Program-made: the position numbers and the translations under genes
The notes under the pieces: generated by a model
The model's database searches: none
Told to the model about the DNA's origin: nothing
What the model saw: only the letters and a program-made list of their open reading frames with translations
Shown: positions 1-5,599 of the stretch, piece after piece
How the letters are laid out: every line of letters begins with the position of its first letter
How positions within the stretch are numbered: the stretch's first letter is position 1
Assembly (NCBI GenBank): GCA_007123425.1
Contig: SKLC01000205.1
Span: 1-5,744 of the forward strand
Direction of reading: 5' to 3'
Source: Nitriliruptoraceae bacterium
GTDB lineage: Bacteria > Actinomycetota > Nitriliruptoria > Nitriliruptorales > Nitriliruptoraceae
DNA length: 5,744 bases

Positions 1-183
1 CCGCTGCTGCACGAGGACCCGCTGGCGATCTCCTGGGCCTCTGCGCAGGACCTGCCCGACGCGATCCGGTGCGCCGTGGAGCTCGGGCTCGTGCTCGGTC
101 ACGGCCCGTTGCCCGGCGGCGTGGGTCGCGCCCGCCCGCTGGACCTCGCCCTGGCCGTGCGCGACCTGGTGCCGCGGCGATGA
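1..183 (+). CDS. C-terminal end of an unidentified protein (5' end outside window)
   Basis: Frame 1 is open from the first base to the TGA at 181-183, giving about 60 C-terminal residues that begin PLLHEDPLAISWASAQDL and end LALAVRDLVPRR. The segment looks like a soluble mixed alpha/beta protein end, with no membrane helix and no motif I can assign to a family. Its stop codon overlaps the ATG of the next gene in an ATGA, so the two are probably co-transcribed and translationally coupled. I do not assign a function. The frame is supported by G/C-rich third positions and by the coupling, but the family is unknown because most of the protein lies to the left of the window. Confidence 0.7.
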   Translation, partial: PLLHEDPLAISWASAQDLPDAIRCAVELGLVLGHGPLPGGVGRARPLDLALAVRDLVPRR

Positions 184-443
184 GCGCGGGGCCCCTGCGT
201 CGTGCCATCGCGGTGCTGGGCATGCTCGCCCTCGCGCCCGTGCTGCTGCAGCTGGCCATGGGCACGCTCACGCCGGAGGACGCCGCGCTCCGGGGGCTGG
301 TGATCGGCGTCACCGTCCTGCTCCTCGGCCGTCTCGCACAGCGGGTGCTCGTGCTGCTGGTGCGACGGTTCGAGCGCCGTCGCCCGGACGACGAGCCCCT
401 CGGGCAGGGCGCCACGGGGCACGAGGGCGGGGCCGCGTCGTAG
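180..443 (+). CDS. Small two-helix membrane protein, function unknown
   Basis: This encodes 87 residues. The ATG at 180 overlaps the stop of the preceding gene (ATGA), which is why I prefer it to the upstream GTG/ATG extension in the same frame. That extension would read back through the preceding gene as an implausible Arg/Pro/Ala-rich stretch. The protein has a hydrophobic helix at about residues 8-27, a short polar loop (TLTPEDAALRG) and a second hydrophobic helix at about 39-62. An Arg-rich stretch (RRFERRR) follows, then a hydrophilic Gly/Ala-rich tail. The positive cluster after helix 2 suggests that this end is cytoplasmic, and the short N-terminus with its two arginines agrees with both ends inside. 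No family is recognised. The coupling implies it works with, or is dosed with, the upstream protein. Confidence 0.7.
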   Translation: MSAGPLRRAIAVLGMLALAPVLLQLAMGTLTPEDAALRGLVIGVTVLLLGRLAQRVLVLLVRRFERRRPDDEPLGQGATGHEGGAAS

Positions 444-465
444 GGAGGGGCGGCGTCGTCGGGGC

Positions 466-494
466 GGCCGACTGGTCCTGCGGGCCGCTCGGCC
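466..494 (+). terminator. Possible terminator hairpin after the small membrane gene
   Basis: A two-part stem begins 23 bases after the TGA of the 87-residue gene. The outer arms GGCCGA (466-471) and TCGGCC (489-494) are perfectly complementary. Inside, after a 2x2 internal loop, GGTCC (474-478) pairs with GGGCC (482-486) with one G-U pair and a 3-base TGC loop. No T-tract follows, as is common for actinobacterial terminators. In DNA this GC-rich, such stems also arise by chance, so the call rests mainly on position between a stop codon and the next gene's leader. Confidence 0.4.
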
Positions 495-518
495 AGGGAA
501 GCGCCACGGCGGGGGCCC

Positions 519-524
519 TAGCCT
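519..524 (+). promoter_or_regulatory. Candidate -10 element for the FkbM methyltransferase gene
   Basis: TAGCCT fits the TANNNT pattern of actinobacterial housekeeping promoters and sits about 43 bases before the ATG, in the only non-coding stretch upstream of the gene. No convincing TTGAC-like -35 is visible at the usual distance. The candidate lies just beyond the possible terminator at 466-494, which would make the methyltransferase an independent transcription unit. Confidence 0.3.
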
Positions 525-567
525 GCGGGCACGACATGACCATGCAGGCGAGCGGCGGCAGGTGCAC

Positions 568-1326
568 ATGAGCGGTGATGGTCCCGGAGGCCGGCCCTCG
601 CTCCTGGAGCGGGTGGTGGACCGCATCCCCTTCCTGGAGAAGGAGCTGTTCCTGCTGCGTCGCGTCGTCGCTCCCGGCGACGTGTGCATCGACGTCGGCG
701 CCGCCGGTGGGGCCCACCTGCTGGTGATGGCTCGGCGCGTCGGTCCGGCCGGGCGGGTCCTGGGCTTCGAGCCCCGCCCCGGGTCGCATCGCCTCCTGCA
801 GCGCGTGGTGCGCGCCATCGGCCTCAGCGACCGGGTGCATCTCCATGCCGTGGCGCTGGCCGCCGAGCCGGGCGTGCAGGCGCTGCGGGTGCCCGTCGTG
901 CCCACCCGGGCGCACTTCCGGGGCTCGACGCACGACCCGGCCGGCACGGCCGCGTTCGCCACCCTGCCACACCGCCAGATCGAGGTGCCGACCTCCACCC
1001 TCGACGCCGAGGTCGAGCGTCACGGCCTGCCGCACGTGGACGTGCTCAAGTGCGACGTCGAGGGGGCGGAGCTCCTGGTGCTCGCCGGAGCACACCGCGT
1101 GCTGTCCGAGTACCGACCCGTGGTGATCCTCGAGGCGGATGACCTGCATCAGCTGCGTGAGGATGCTCGGGCCCAGGACGTCATCGACGAGGTCGTGGGG
1201 CATGGCTACCGGGCCTATCGCTACCGCCATGGCGCGCTCGAGCCGGTGGACGGTGCCGTGGCCGACGAGGACGACTACGTGTTCGTGCCCACCGAGCGCA
1301 CACCGCGGATCCACGTCCGCGGGTGA
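568..1326 (+). CDS. FkbM-family SAM-dependent methyltransferase
   Basis: The product has 252 residues and a class I (Rossmann) methyltransferase core of the FkbM type. Motif I is IDVGAAGG (residues 41-48), the SAM-binding glycine loop. FEP (67-69) at the end of strand 2 supplies the acidic residue that usually binds the ribose. STLD (143-146) is followed by the family's hallmark KCDVEGAE (161-168). A hydrophobic ILEA strand (187-190) and a C-terminal GYRAYRYR region complete the fold. The family O-methylates hydroxyl groups of polyketides, glycolipids and other sugars; which acceptor this one uses cannot be told. A GTG at 562 would add two residues. I chose ATG 568 because an AGG at 560-562 lies five bases upstream. 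It is probably cytoplasmic, as no signal peptide or membrane helix is present. It stands apart from the sugar-transport operon, converging on it with a 3-bp gap. Confidence 0.9.
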   Translation: MSGDGPGGRPSLLERVVDRIPFLEKELFLLRRVVAPGDVCIDVGAAGGAHLLVMARRVGPAGRVLGFEPRPGSHRLLQRVVRAIGLSDRVHLHAVALAAEPGVQALRVPVVPTRAHFRGSTHDPAGTAAFATLPHRQIEVPTSTLDAEVERHGLPHVDVLKCDVEGAELLVLAGAHRVLSEYRPVVILEADDLHQLREDARAQDVIDEVVGHGYRAYRYRHGALEPVDGAVADEDDYVFVPTERTPRIHVRG

Positions 1327-1329
1327 GGC

Positions 1330-1863
1330 TCAGCGCCCGCGGGCGCGCTCCTGCTCGGCCTCGGCCGCGCCCTCGCTGAGCTCGTCGGCGATGCCCACCA
1401 CCGCCAGGGGGATCACCGCGCCCGACATCACCGCGAAGGGCCCGAGGATGGGCACCAGGCCCTGCAGCAGCAGCAGCGCGAGGATGTAGACGCTCGCCCC
1501 GGCCACCGCGATCGCCCGGGTGCGCTGCGAGTGCACCTGCGGGTCGCTGCGCAGCGTGAGCACGGCGCCGGCGCCGAACCCGGCCACCAGCCCCATGCGC
1601 AGGTCCAGCAGGGCCAGCGGCAGGGCGACCAGCAGGAACAGCCCCATCGCACGGCCCGTGGCGCCGGGCGCATGGGGATGGCCGGACGCGAACGCCAGGA
1701 CGAGGAAGACCAGCGGTGTGACCGCCAGGCCGAACCACAGCAGATCCGGCTCCTGGGCATCCACGCCGATGTGGACGAACCAGTAGGCGAACTGCATGAC
1801 GACGGTCGCGGCCGTCAGCGAGATCCAGCGTCGCCGCGAGCTCAGCGGGCCCGTCGGCAGCAT
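1330..1863 (-). CDS. Multi-pass integral membrane protein of unknown function, last gene of the sugar-transporter operon
   Basis: This encodes 177 residues with about five or six hydrophobic segments, near residues 14-32, 41-60, 72-87, 89-104, 117-136 and 138-158. A charged C-terminal tail follows (DELSEGAAEAEQERARGR). No catalytic motif, Walker box or EAA loop is visible, so it is not a third ABC permease. The ATG at 1863 lies 7 bases after the stop of the MalG-type permease. A weak AAGGG (1879 to 1875) sits inside the end of that gene, 11 bases upstream. Tight spacing argues for the same mRNA and possibly translational coupling. It could be an accessory membrane component of the importer or an unrelated passenger; sequence alone does not decide. 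Its stop is 3 bp from the stop of the convergent methyltransferase gene. Confidence 0.82.
   Translation of the reverse strand: MLPTGPLSSRRRWISLTAATVVMQFAYWFVHIGVDAQEPDLLWFGLAVTPLVFLVLAFASGHPHAPGATGRAMGLFLLVALPLALLDLRMGLVAGFGAGAVLTLRSDPQVHSQRTRAIAVAGASVYILALLLLQGLVPILGPFAVMSGAVIPLAVVGIADELSEGAAEAEQERARGR
1333..1346. repeat. Perfect 14-bp GC palindrome at the convergent gene ends
   Basis: GCGCCCGCGGGCGC is its own reverse complement and lies 7 bp past the methyltransferase stop, inside the last codons of the membrane-protein gene. It could act as a short bidirectional stop signal, since no other intergenic space exists there. As a hairpin it would have only about a 5-bp stem around a 4-base loop. 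It also encodes Arg/Ala/Gly codons in very GC-rich DNA, so chance is a real explanation. Confidence 0.25.
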
Positions 1864-1870
1864 CAGCGGC

Positions 1871-2845
1871 TCATCCCTTCACTGCCCCGGCCGTCAGGCC
1901 GCGGACGAAGTAGCGCTGCAGGGAGAAGAACACCACCATGGGCAGCATGATCGAGATGAACGCCGCGGCCGGGAGCACGTGGCGCATCTGCCCGAACTGC
2001 CCCTGGAGGCCGGCGAGCGCGACGGTGAGCACCCGGACGTCGGGCGTGCCGCCCAGCAGCACCAGCGCGATCAGGTAGTCGTTCCACACCCACAGGAACT
2101 GCAGGGTCGCGAAGGCAGCCAGCGCCGGCACCGACAGCGGCACGACCAGCCGGGTGAACACCTGGAAGTCGCTGGCGCCGTCGACCTTGGCCGACTCGAT
2201 CACCGACGCGGGCAGGGAGCCTACGTAGTTGCGCAGCAGGTAGACGGCCAACGGCAGGCCGAAGCCCGAGTGGGCGAGCCAGATCGCGGGGAAGGTGCCC
2301 ACCAGCTGGGTCTGCGGGAACAGGGTGATGCCCCACAGCTCCGCGCCCTGGGTGTAGAGGCGCAGGACGGGGATCAGCGCCATGTGCAGCGGGATCACGA
2401 TCAGGGCGACCACGCCCATGAAGATGAGGTTGCGGCCCTTGAACCGCATCCAGGTGAACGCGTAGGCGGCGAAGGCCGCCACGGTGATCGGGATCACCGT
2501 CGAGGGGATGGTCACCGCGAGGCTGTTGAGGAAGGCGTTGTCGAAGCCCTGCTGGGTGAGCGCGATCTGGTAGTTCTGCAGCGTCCACTGGCCCTCGGCG
2601 AACGGCCGGGCGAATGCGGTCCACCAGCCTTCCGACTCGATGAACGAGCGTGATCGGAAGGAGGAGATCAGCAGCCCCACGGTGGGGATGATCCACAGGA
2701 CCACGATCGCCAGCACCGACAGGCGCACGCCCCAGCCCTGGAAGAACCGGCGCACGGGGCCGCCCTTGCCCGGCTTCGCTGCGGGCGGCGGCGGCTGCTC
2801 GGGCGGGAGCTCGGTCTCGCGCGGCGTCTCGGTGGTCGTGCTCAT
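1871..2845 (-). CDS. Carbohydrate ABC transporter permease, MalG/AglG type
   Basis: The product is a 324-residue inner-membrane permease of a CUT1 sugar importer. It starts with a Pro/Glu-rich cytoplasmic tail (1-35). Six helices follow, at about 40-61, 106-131, 139-162, 184-204, 239-262 and 290-310. The EAA loop that docks the ATPase is at about 216-240 (IESAKVDGASDFQVF with LVVPLSVP after it), matching the EAA---G---------I-LP pattern with Ser in place of the first Ala. The end FFSLQRYFVRGLTAGAVKG is the typical MalG-like C-terminus. The ATG at 2845 overlaps the TGA of the partner permease (ATGA) and has an excellent Shine-Dalgarno sequence. The same frame stays open upstream to about 4072, but that part is an out-of-frame shadow of the partner gene. 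Family assignment is secure; the alpha-glucoside substrate (AglG-like) is inference. Confidence 0.95.
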   Translation of the reverse strand: MSTTTETPRETELPPEQPPPPAAKPGKGGPVRRFFQGWGVRLSVLAIVVLWIIPTVGLLISSFRSRSFIESEGWWTAFARPFAEGQWTLQNYQIALTQQGFDNAFLNSLAVTIPSTVIPITVAAFAAYAFTWMRFKGRNLIFMGVVALIVIPLHMALIPVLRLYTQGAELWGITLFPQTQLVGTFPAIWLAHSGFGLPLAVYLLRNYVGSLPASVIESAKVDGASDFQVFTRLVVPLSVPALAAFATLQFLWVWNDYLIALVLLGGTPDVRVLTVALAGLQGQFGQMRHVLPAAAFISIMLPMVVFFSLQRYFVRGLTAGAVKG

Positions 2846-3996
2846 CGGATCGCCTCCTCGGCGCGGAACCGCCGGACGTTGACGATCATGATCGGGATGA
2901 TCGCCACGAACATCAGCACGGCGATCGCCGCGCCGACACCGAAGTTCCCCCGCTGGAAGAACCAGGTGACCATGCGCTCGGGGATCACTTCGGTCCCCGC
3001 GCCACCTCCGGTCATGACGTAGACGATGTCGAAGATCTTCAGCACGTTGATCGTGATCGTGGTGGCGACCACCACGATCGTGGTCATGATCGTGGGCACC
3101 ACCACGCGGAAGAAGATCTGGAACTCGTTGGCGCCGTCGATGCGGGCGGCCTCGAGGAGGTCGTCGGGCACGCCCTTGATCGCGGCGGAGAGGATCACCA
3201 TCGCGAAGCCGGTCTGGATCCACACCATGACCGCCATGAGGGCGAGGTTGTTCCACGGCTCGAAGGACAGCCACGCGACCGGGTCGTTGCCCAGCGCCGT
3301 CCAGATGCCGTTGAGCAGGCCGGTCTGGTTGCCGAAGGAGCGGTAGTCGTAGATCAGGTTGAAGATCACGGCGGCGCCGACGAAGGACACCGCCATGGGC
3401 AGGAAGACCAGCGACTTGGCCAGTGACTCCCCGCGGGTGAGCCGGTCCGCGAGCACCGCGACGGCAAGACCGAAGGCGACCGCGAACGATGGCACCACGA
3501 GCACCCACGCGAACGTGTTGCGGATCGAGCGCACCATCCCCGAATCGGTGAAGATGAAGCGGAAGTTGTCGAGCCCCACCCAGTCCACCGACCGGGCGTC
3601 CTGGAAGCTGATCAGGATCGTGTAGATCGTCGGGTAGACGAGGTAGACGCCCAGCAGCAGCAGCGCCGGGCCGATGAAGATCCAGGGGCGGACCCGCAGC
3701 TTGCCCTGCTCGCTGAGCTGGTTGACCGCGACGTCCATGACCCAGAACAGCCCGAAGATCCCCAGCACGCCCAGGGCCAGCGCCACGACCACGACCGGCA
3801 GCCGACCGGCATCGGTGGTGCGCAGCCAGTCGAAGACCCACACCATGGTCGCGAGCAGGGCGGCGACCCCCAGCAGGCCCAGCGCGAAGCGACCCGGATG
3901 CCAGCCACTGGAGCCCGGCGGTCGCTCCGGTGGCCGGTCGGGTCCCGGAGGCCCGTCCTCGTCGAGCGTGGGCGCTGGCGGAGGTGGCGTGCTCAC
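2842..3996 (-). CDS. Carbohydrate ABC transporter permease, MalF/AglF type
   Basis: The product is a 384-residue permease that pairs with the MalG-type subunit to form the sugar channel. Residues 1-35 are a Pro-rich cytoplasmic tail. Two extra N-terminal helices (about 37-57 and 66-86) precede the core RPWIFIGPALLLLGVYLVYP segment (103-122), making eight helices in all, as in E. coli MalF. The EAA loop lies at about 282-303 (EAARIDGANEFQIFFRVVVP), a near-perfect match to the ATPase-docking consensus. I place the start at the GTG at 3996, which has AGGGAG seven bases upstream. An ATG at 4017 would add seven residues but lacks a good ribosome site. The stop overlaps the next gene's ATG. The extra N-terminal helices and their company with this binding protein recall AglF of alpha-glucoside importers, which is inference. 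Confidence 0.93.
   Translation of the reverse strand: MSTPPPPAPTLDEDGPPGPDRPPERPPGSSGWHPGRFALGLLGVAALLATMVWVFDWLRTTDAGRLPVVVVALALGVLGIFGLFWVMDVAVNQLSEQGKLRVRPWIFIGPALLLLGVYLVYPTIYTILISFQDARSVDWVGLDNFRFIFTDSGMVRSIRNTFAWVLVVPSFAVAFGLAVAVLADRLTRGESLAKSLVFLPMAVSFVGAAVIFNLIYDYRSFGNQTGLLNGIWTALGNDPVAWLSFEPWNNLALMAVMVWIQTGFAMVILSAAIKGVPDDLLEAARIDGANEFQIFFRVVVPTIMTTIVVVATTITINVLKIFDIVYVMTGGGAGTEVIPERMVTWFFQRGNFGVGAAIAVLMFVAIIPIMIVNVRRFRAEEAIR
2853..2859 (-). promoter_or_regulatory. Strong ribosome binding site of the MalG-type permease
   Basis: GAGGAGG on the minus strand lies seven bases before the ATG at 2845 and within the coding end of the MalF-type gene. Together with the ATGA overlap it fixes the start of the MalG-type permease, and it indicates coupled, roughly equal synthesis of the two channel subunits. 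Confidence 0.8.
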
Positions 3997-4003
3997 AGTC
4001 CGG

Positions 4004-4009
4004 CTCCCT
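4004..4009 (-). promoter_or_regulatory. Ribosome binding site that selects the GTG start of the MalF-type permease
   Basis: AGGGAG on the minus strand is seven bases upstream of the GTG at 3996. The alternative ATG at 4017 lies upstream of this site and is preceded only by GGCGGCAACG, a poor match to the Shine-Dalgarno sequence. The GTG start is therefore preferred. Confidence 0.6.
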
Positions 4010-4116
4010 GCTCCCATCGTTGCCGCCGGCGCGGGTCGTCGCGCTCTCGCCGGCGGGTCCCCCGGCCGTCACCTGGTGCGTGGCATCTGCTGCGGCTCCA
4101 CGCCCCGGATGAGGGC

Positions 4117-4144
4117 CGGGGAGGGGCGCGTGCGCCCCTCCCCG
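4117..4144 (-). terminator. Perfect 13-bp intercistronic hairpin between binding-protein and permease genes
   Basis: The inverted repeat has arms at 4117-4129 and 4132-4144 that are perfectly complementary (outer CGGGGAGGGG against CCCCTCCCCG) around a 2-base centre, so the RNA loop is about four bases. It starts 12 bases beyond the TAA of the binding-protein gene in a 160-base gap before the permease GTG. No T-tract follows on the minus strand. It is probably a partial terminator or an RNA-stabilising stem that lets the binding protein be made in excess over the membrane subunits, as hairpins between malE and malF-like genes are known to do. Its effect here is inferred from position and strength. 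Confidence 0.65.
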
Positions 4145-4156
4145 CGCATCATGGCA

Positions 4157-5536
4157 TTAGTTGGGCCATCCTGCGTCGATGTCCTGCAGCACCTGGTCCA
4201 GGTCTGCTCCTCGCATCCACTCGTTCATGCCGTCCCAGAAGGTCCCGCTGCCGACGGCTGCCGGCATCAGGTCCGAGGCGTCGAAGCGGGCCGTGCCCTC
4301 CTCGAGCGCTTCGGCGATCTGCTGCGAGGCCTCCTGCATCACCTCGTCGATGTAGCAGTCCGGGCCGACGTCGAGGTTCGGCGAGATGCGCTGCACGGCG
4401 TCGCCGGTGTCGGGGTCCTCCTGGGAGCCCATGGCGCACTGCGCCTCCTCACCGGTGAAGCTGCGCAGGAACTCCCGGACCTCCTCGCGGTCCTCGTAGA
4501 CGGCCCCCATCTCACCGGCGATCAGCGCGCCCTGCTGGCCGTCGATGGCGGGGAACTGGAACCAGTTGACGTCCTCGCCCAGCTGGGTGCCGGACGGGAA
4601 GAAGCTGGTCACGAAGCTGGCCTGACGGTGGAGTACGGCCCCGTCGTCCACGAACAGCGCGTCCGGCGCGTCGCGGAAGTCGAGGTCGGGGATGTTGGCG
4701 GTGTCGCCGACGATGAGCTCGTTCTCGAAGGCGATCTCGGCGAACGTCTCCGCTGCTGCACGCACCTCGTCGGAGTCGAAGGGCAGCTCGCCGTCGACCC
4801 AGTCGTCGTAGGCCTCGGGCCCCGCGCTGCGGAGCATGATGTCCTCCATCCAGTCCGTCGCCGGCCAGCCGGTGGCGGCGTCGGACCCGGTGCCGATGAC
4901 CCACGGCGTGTAGCCGTCGTCGGCGATCTGCTCCGAGAGGGCGATCATGTCGTCCCAGGTCTCGGGGACCTCATAGCCCTCTTCGTCGAAGATCGCCTGG
5001 TTGTACCAGACCATCGACTTGTAGTTGACGTTGGTCGGGATGCCGTAGTACTGCCCGTCGTGCTCACCCAGCGACAGCAGGTACTCGCCGAAGGTGGCCT
5101 CGAGCTCGTCGATGTCGTAGCCCAGCTCCTCGAGCGGGACGAGGTAGCCGGCCTCGGCGTGCTCGACGAGCGTGCCGGGCTGGGGGAAGAGCGCCACATC
5201 GGGCGGGTTGCCGCCCTCGGCGCGGATCTGGATCTGCGCTTCGAAATCGTCCGAGCCCTCGTAGGTGGCGTTCGCCCCGGTGGGCTCGTTGAACGTCTCC
5301 TGGATCACGTCCTGGATCGCGGCCTCCTCGACGCTCGTCGGGGCGCCGAAGACGGACACGCTCGTGCCGGCGAGGTCGACGGCGTCATCATCATCGTCGT
5401 CGACGTCGTCGTCGGTCACCTCGCCGTTGTCGTCGGCGGCGGGGTCGACGTCGTCGTCGGCGTCGCCGCATGCCGCGAGCACCAGGGTGGCGGCCAGGGC
5501 GACCGCCAGCGCTCGCTTGCTCCTTCGTATCCTCAT
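4157..5536 (-). CDS. Extracellular carbohydrate-binding lipoprotein of a CUT1 ABC transporter (AglE-like)
   Basis: The product has 459 residues. The signal peptide has a basic n-region (RIRRSKR), a hydrophobic core and a lipobox LAAC with Cys23 as the lipidated residue, so the mature protein is anchored outside the membrane. Residues 25-54 are an Asp-rich linker. The rest is a family 1/8 solute-binding fold. YEGSDDFEAQIQIRAEGGNPPDVALFPQPG (92-121) is the stretch most like AglE alpha-glucoside binders; GIPTNVNYKSMVWYN (165-179) and PETWDDMIAL (191-200) are classic sugar-binder segments. Cys367 and Cys394 may form a disulfide. The start is secure: ATG with GGAG six bases upstream. It is the first gene of the operon with the two permeases. 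Class is certain; the substrate, likely an alpha-glucoside or other oligosaccharide, is inference. Confidence 0.93.
   Translation of the reverse strand: MRIRRSKRALAVALAATLVLAACGDADDDVDPAADDNGEVTDDDVDDDDDDAVDLAGTSVSVFGAPTSVEEAAIQDVIQETFNEPTGANATYEGSDDFEAQIQIRAEGGNPPDVALFPQPGTLVEHAEAGYLVPLEELGYDIDELEATFGEYLLSLGEHDGQYYGIPTNVNYKSMVWYNQAIFDEEGYEVPETWDDMIALSEQIADDGYTPWVIGTGSDAATGWPATDWMEDIMLRSAGPEAYDDWVDGELPFDSDEVRAAAETFAEIAFENELIVGDTANIPDLDFRDAPDALFVDDGAVLHRQASFVTSFFPSGTQLGEDVNWFQFPAIDGQQGALIAGEMGAVYEDREEVREFLRSFTGEEAQCAMGSQEDPDTGDAVQRISPNLDVGPDCYIDEVMQEASQQIAEALEEGTARFDASDLMPAAVGSGTFWDGMNEWMRGADLDQVLQDIDAGWPN
5384..5413 (-). repeat. Aspartate-codon triplet repeat in the lipoprotein linker
   Basis: Ten codons, nine of them GAC or GAT and one GTC, form a near-uniform triplet tract encoding DDDVDDDDDD (residues 42-51 of the lipoprotein). 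It forms the core of the acidic spacer between the lipidated Cys23 and the folded sugar-binding domain. Such tracts can change length by slippage in whole codons without breaking the frame. Confidence 0.75.
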
Positions 5537-5542
5537 GGGTTA

Positions 5543-5546
5543 CTCC
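5543..5546 (-). promoter_or_regulatory. Ribosome binding site of the binding-protein gene
   Basis: GGAG on the minus strand, six bases before the ATG at 5536, sits in a locally A/T-richer stretch (GCAAAACGGAGTAACCC). That makes it accessible and supports strong translation of the first gene of the operon. Confidence 0.7.
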
Positions 5547-5559
5547 GTTTTGCACGTTC

Positions 5560-5576
5560 CCGACCAGGGCGGTCGG
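5560..5576. promoter_or_regulatory. Inverted repeat in the operon leader, possible operator
   Basis: CCGACC (5560-5565) and GGTCGG (5571-5576) are perfect inverted 6-bp arms around AGGGC, flanked by ACGT on each side at slightly unequal distance (5554-5557 and 5577-5580). It lies 24-40 bases upstream of the binding-protein ATG. That is where a repressor of sugar-uptake genes (usually LacI family) would bind, or it could form a small leader hairpin. It does not show the usual LacI-family central CG half-site, so the regulator is unknown. Confidence 0.35.
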
Positions 5577-5599
5577 ACGTCATCGCCAGCATGCATTCA

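Noticed and set aside
69..179. N-terminal extension of the 87-residue membrane protein
   Set aside because: The 37 extra residues are almost all Arg, Ala, Pro and Gly and overlap the real end of the upstream gene. The ATG at 180 gives an ATGA coupling and a protein starting right at the first helix.
99..1314. Two long minus-strand frames (99-998 and 310-1314)
   Set aside because: Both are antisense to the FkbM methyltransferase and the small membrane gene. Their sequences are rich in Arg, Pro, Gly and His without motifs, while the plus strand carries all FkbM motifs.
1796..2653. 285-residue plus-strand frame
   Set aside because: It is antisense to the MalG-type permease; the Gln/His/Glu/Arg-rich low-complexity sequence is the usual mirror of hydrophobic helices.
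2846..4072. N-terminal half of a 733-residue minus-strand open frame (1871-4072)
   Set aside because: It is the MalG-type permease frame left open upstream through the MalF-type gene. The upstream part is Arg/Gly/Ala/Pro-rich with no fold, whereas the overlapping frame encodes clear permease helices and an EAA loop. The strong ribosome site and ATG at 2845 mark the real start.
5384..5413. Triplet tract considered as a CRISPR-like or tandem-repeat element
   Set aside because: The repeat unit is a single Asp codon inside a confirmed coding frame; there are no spacers and no repeated units longer than three bases.
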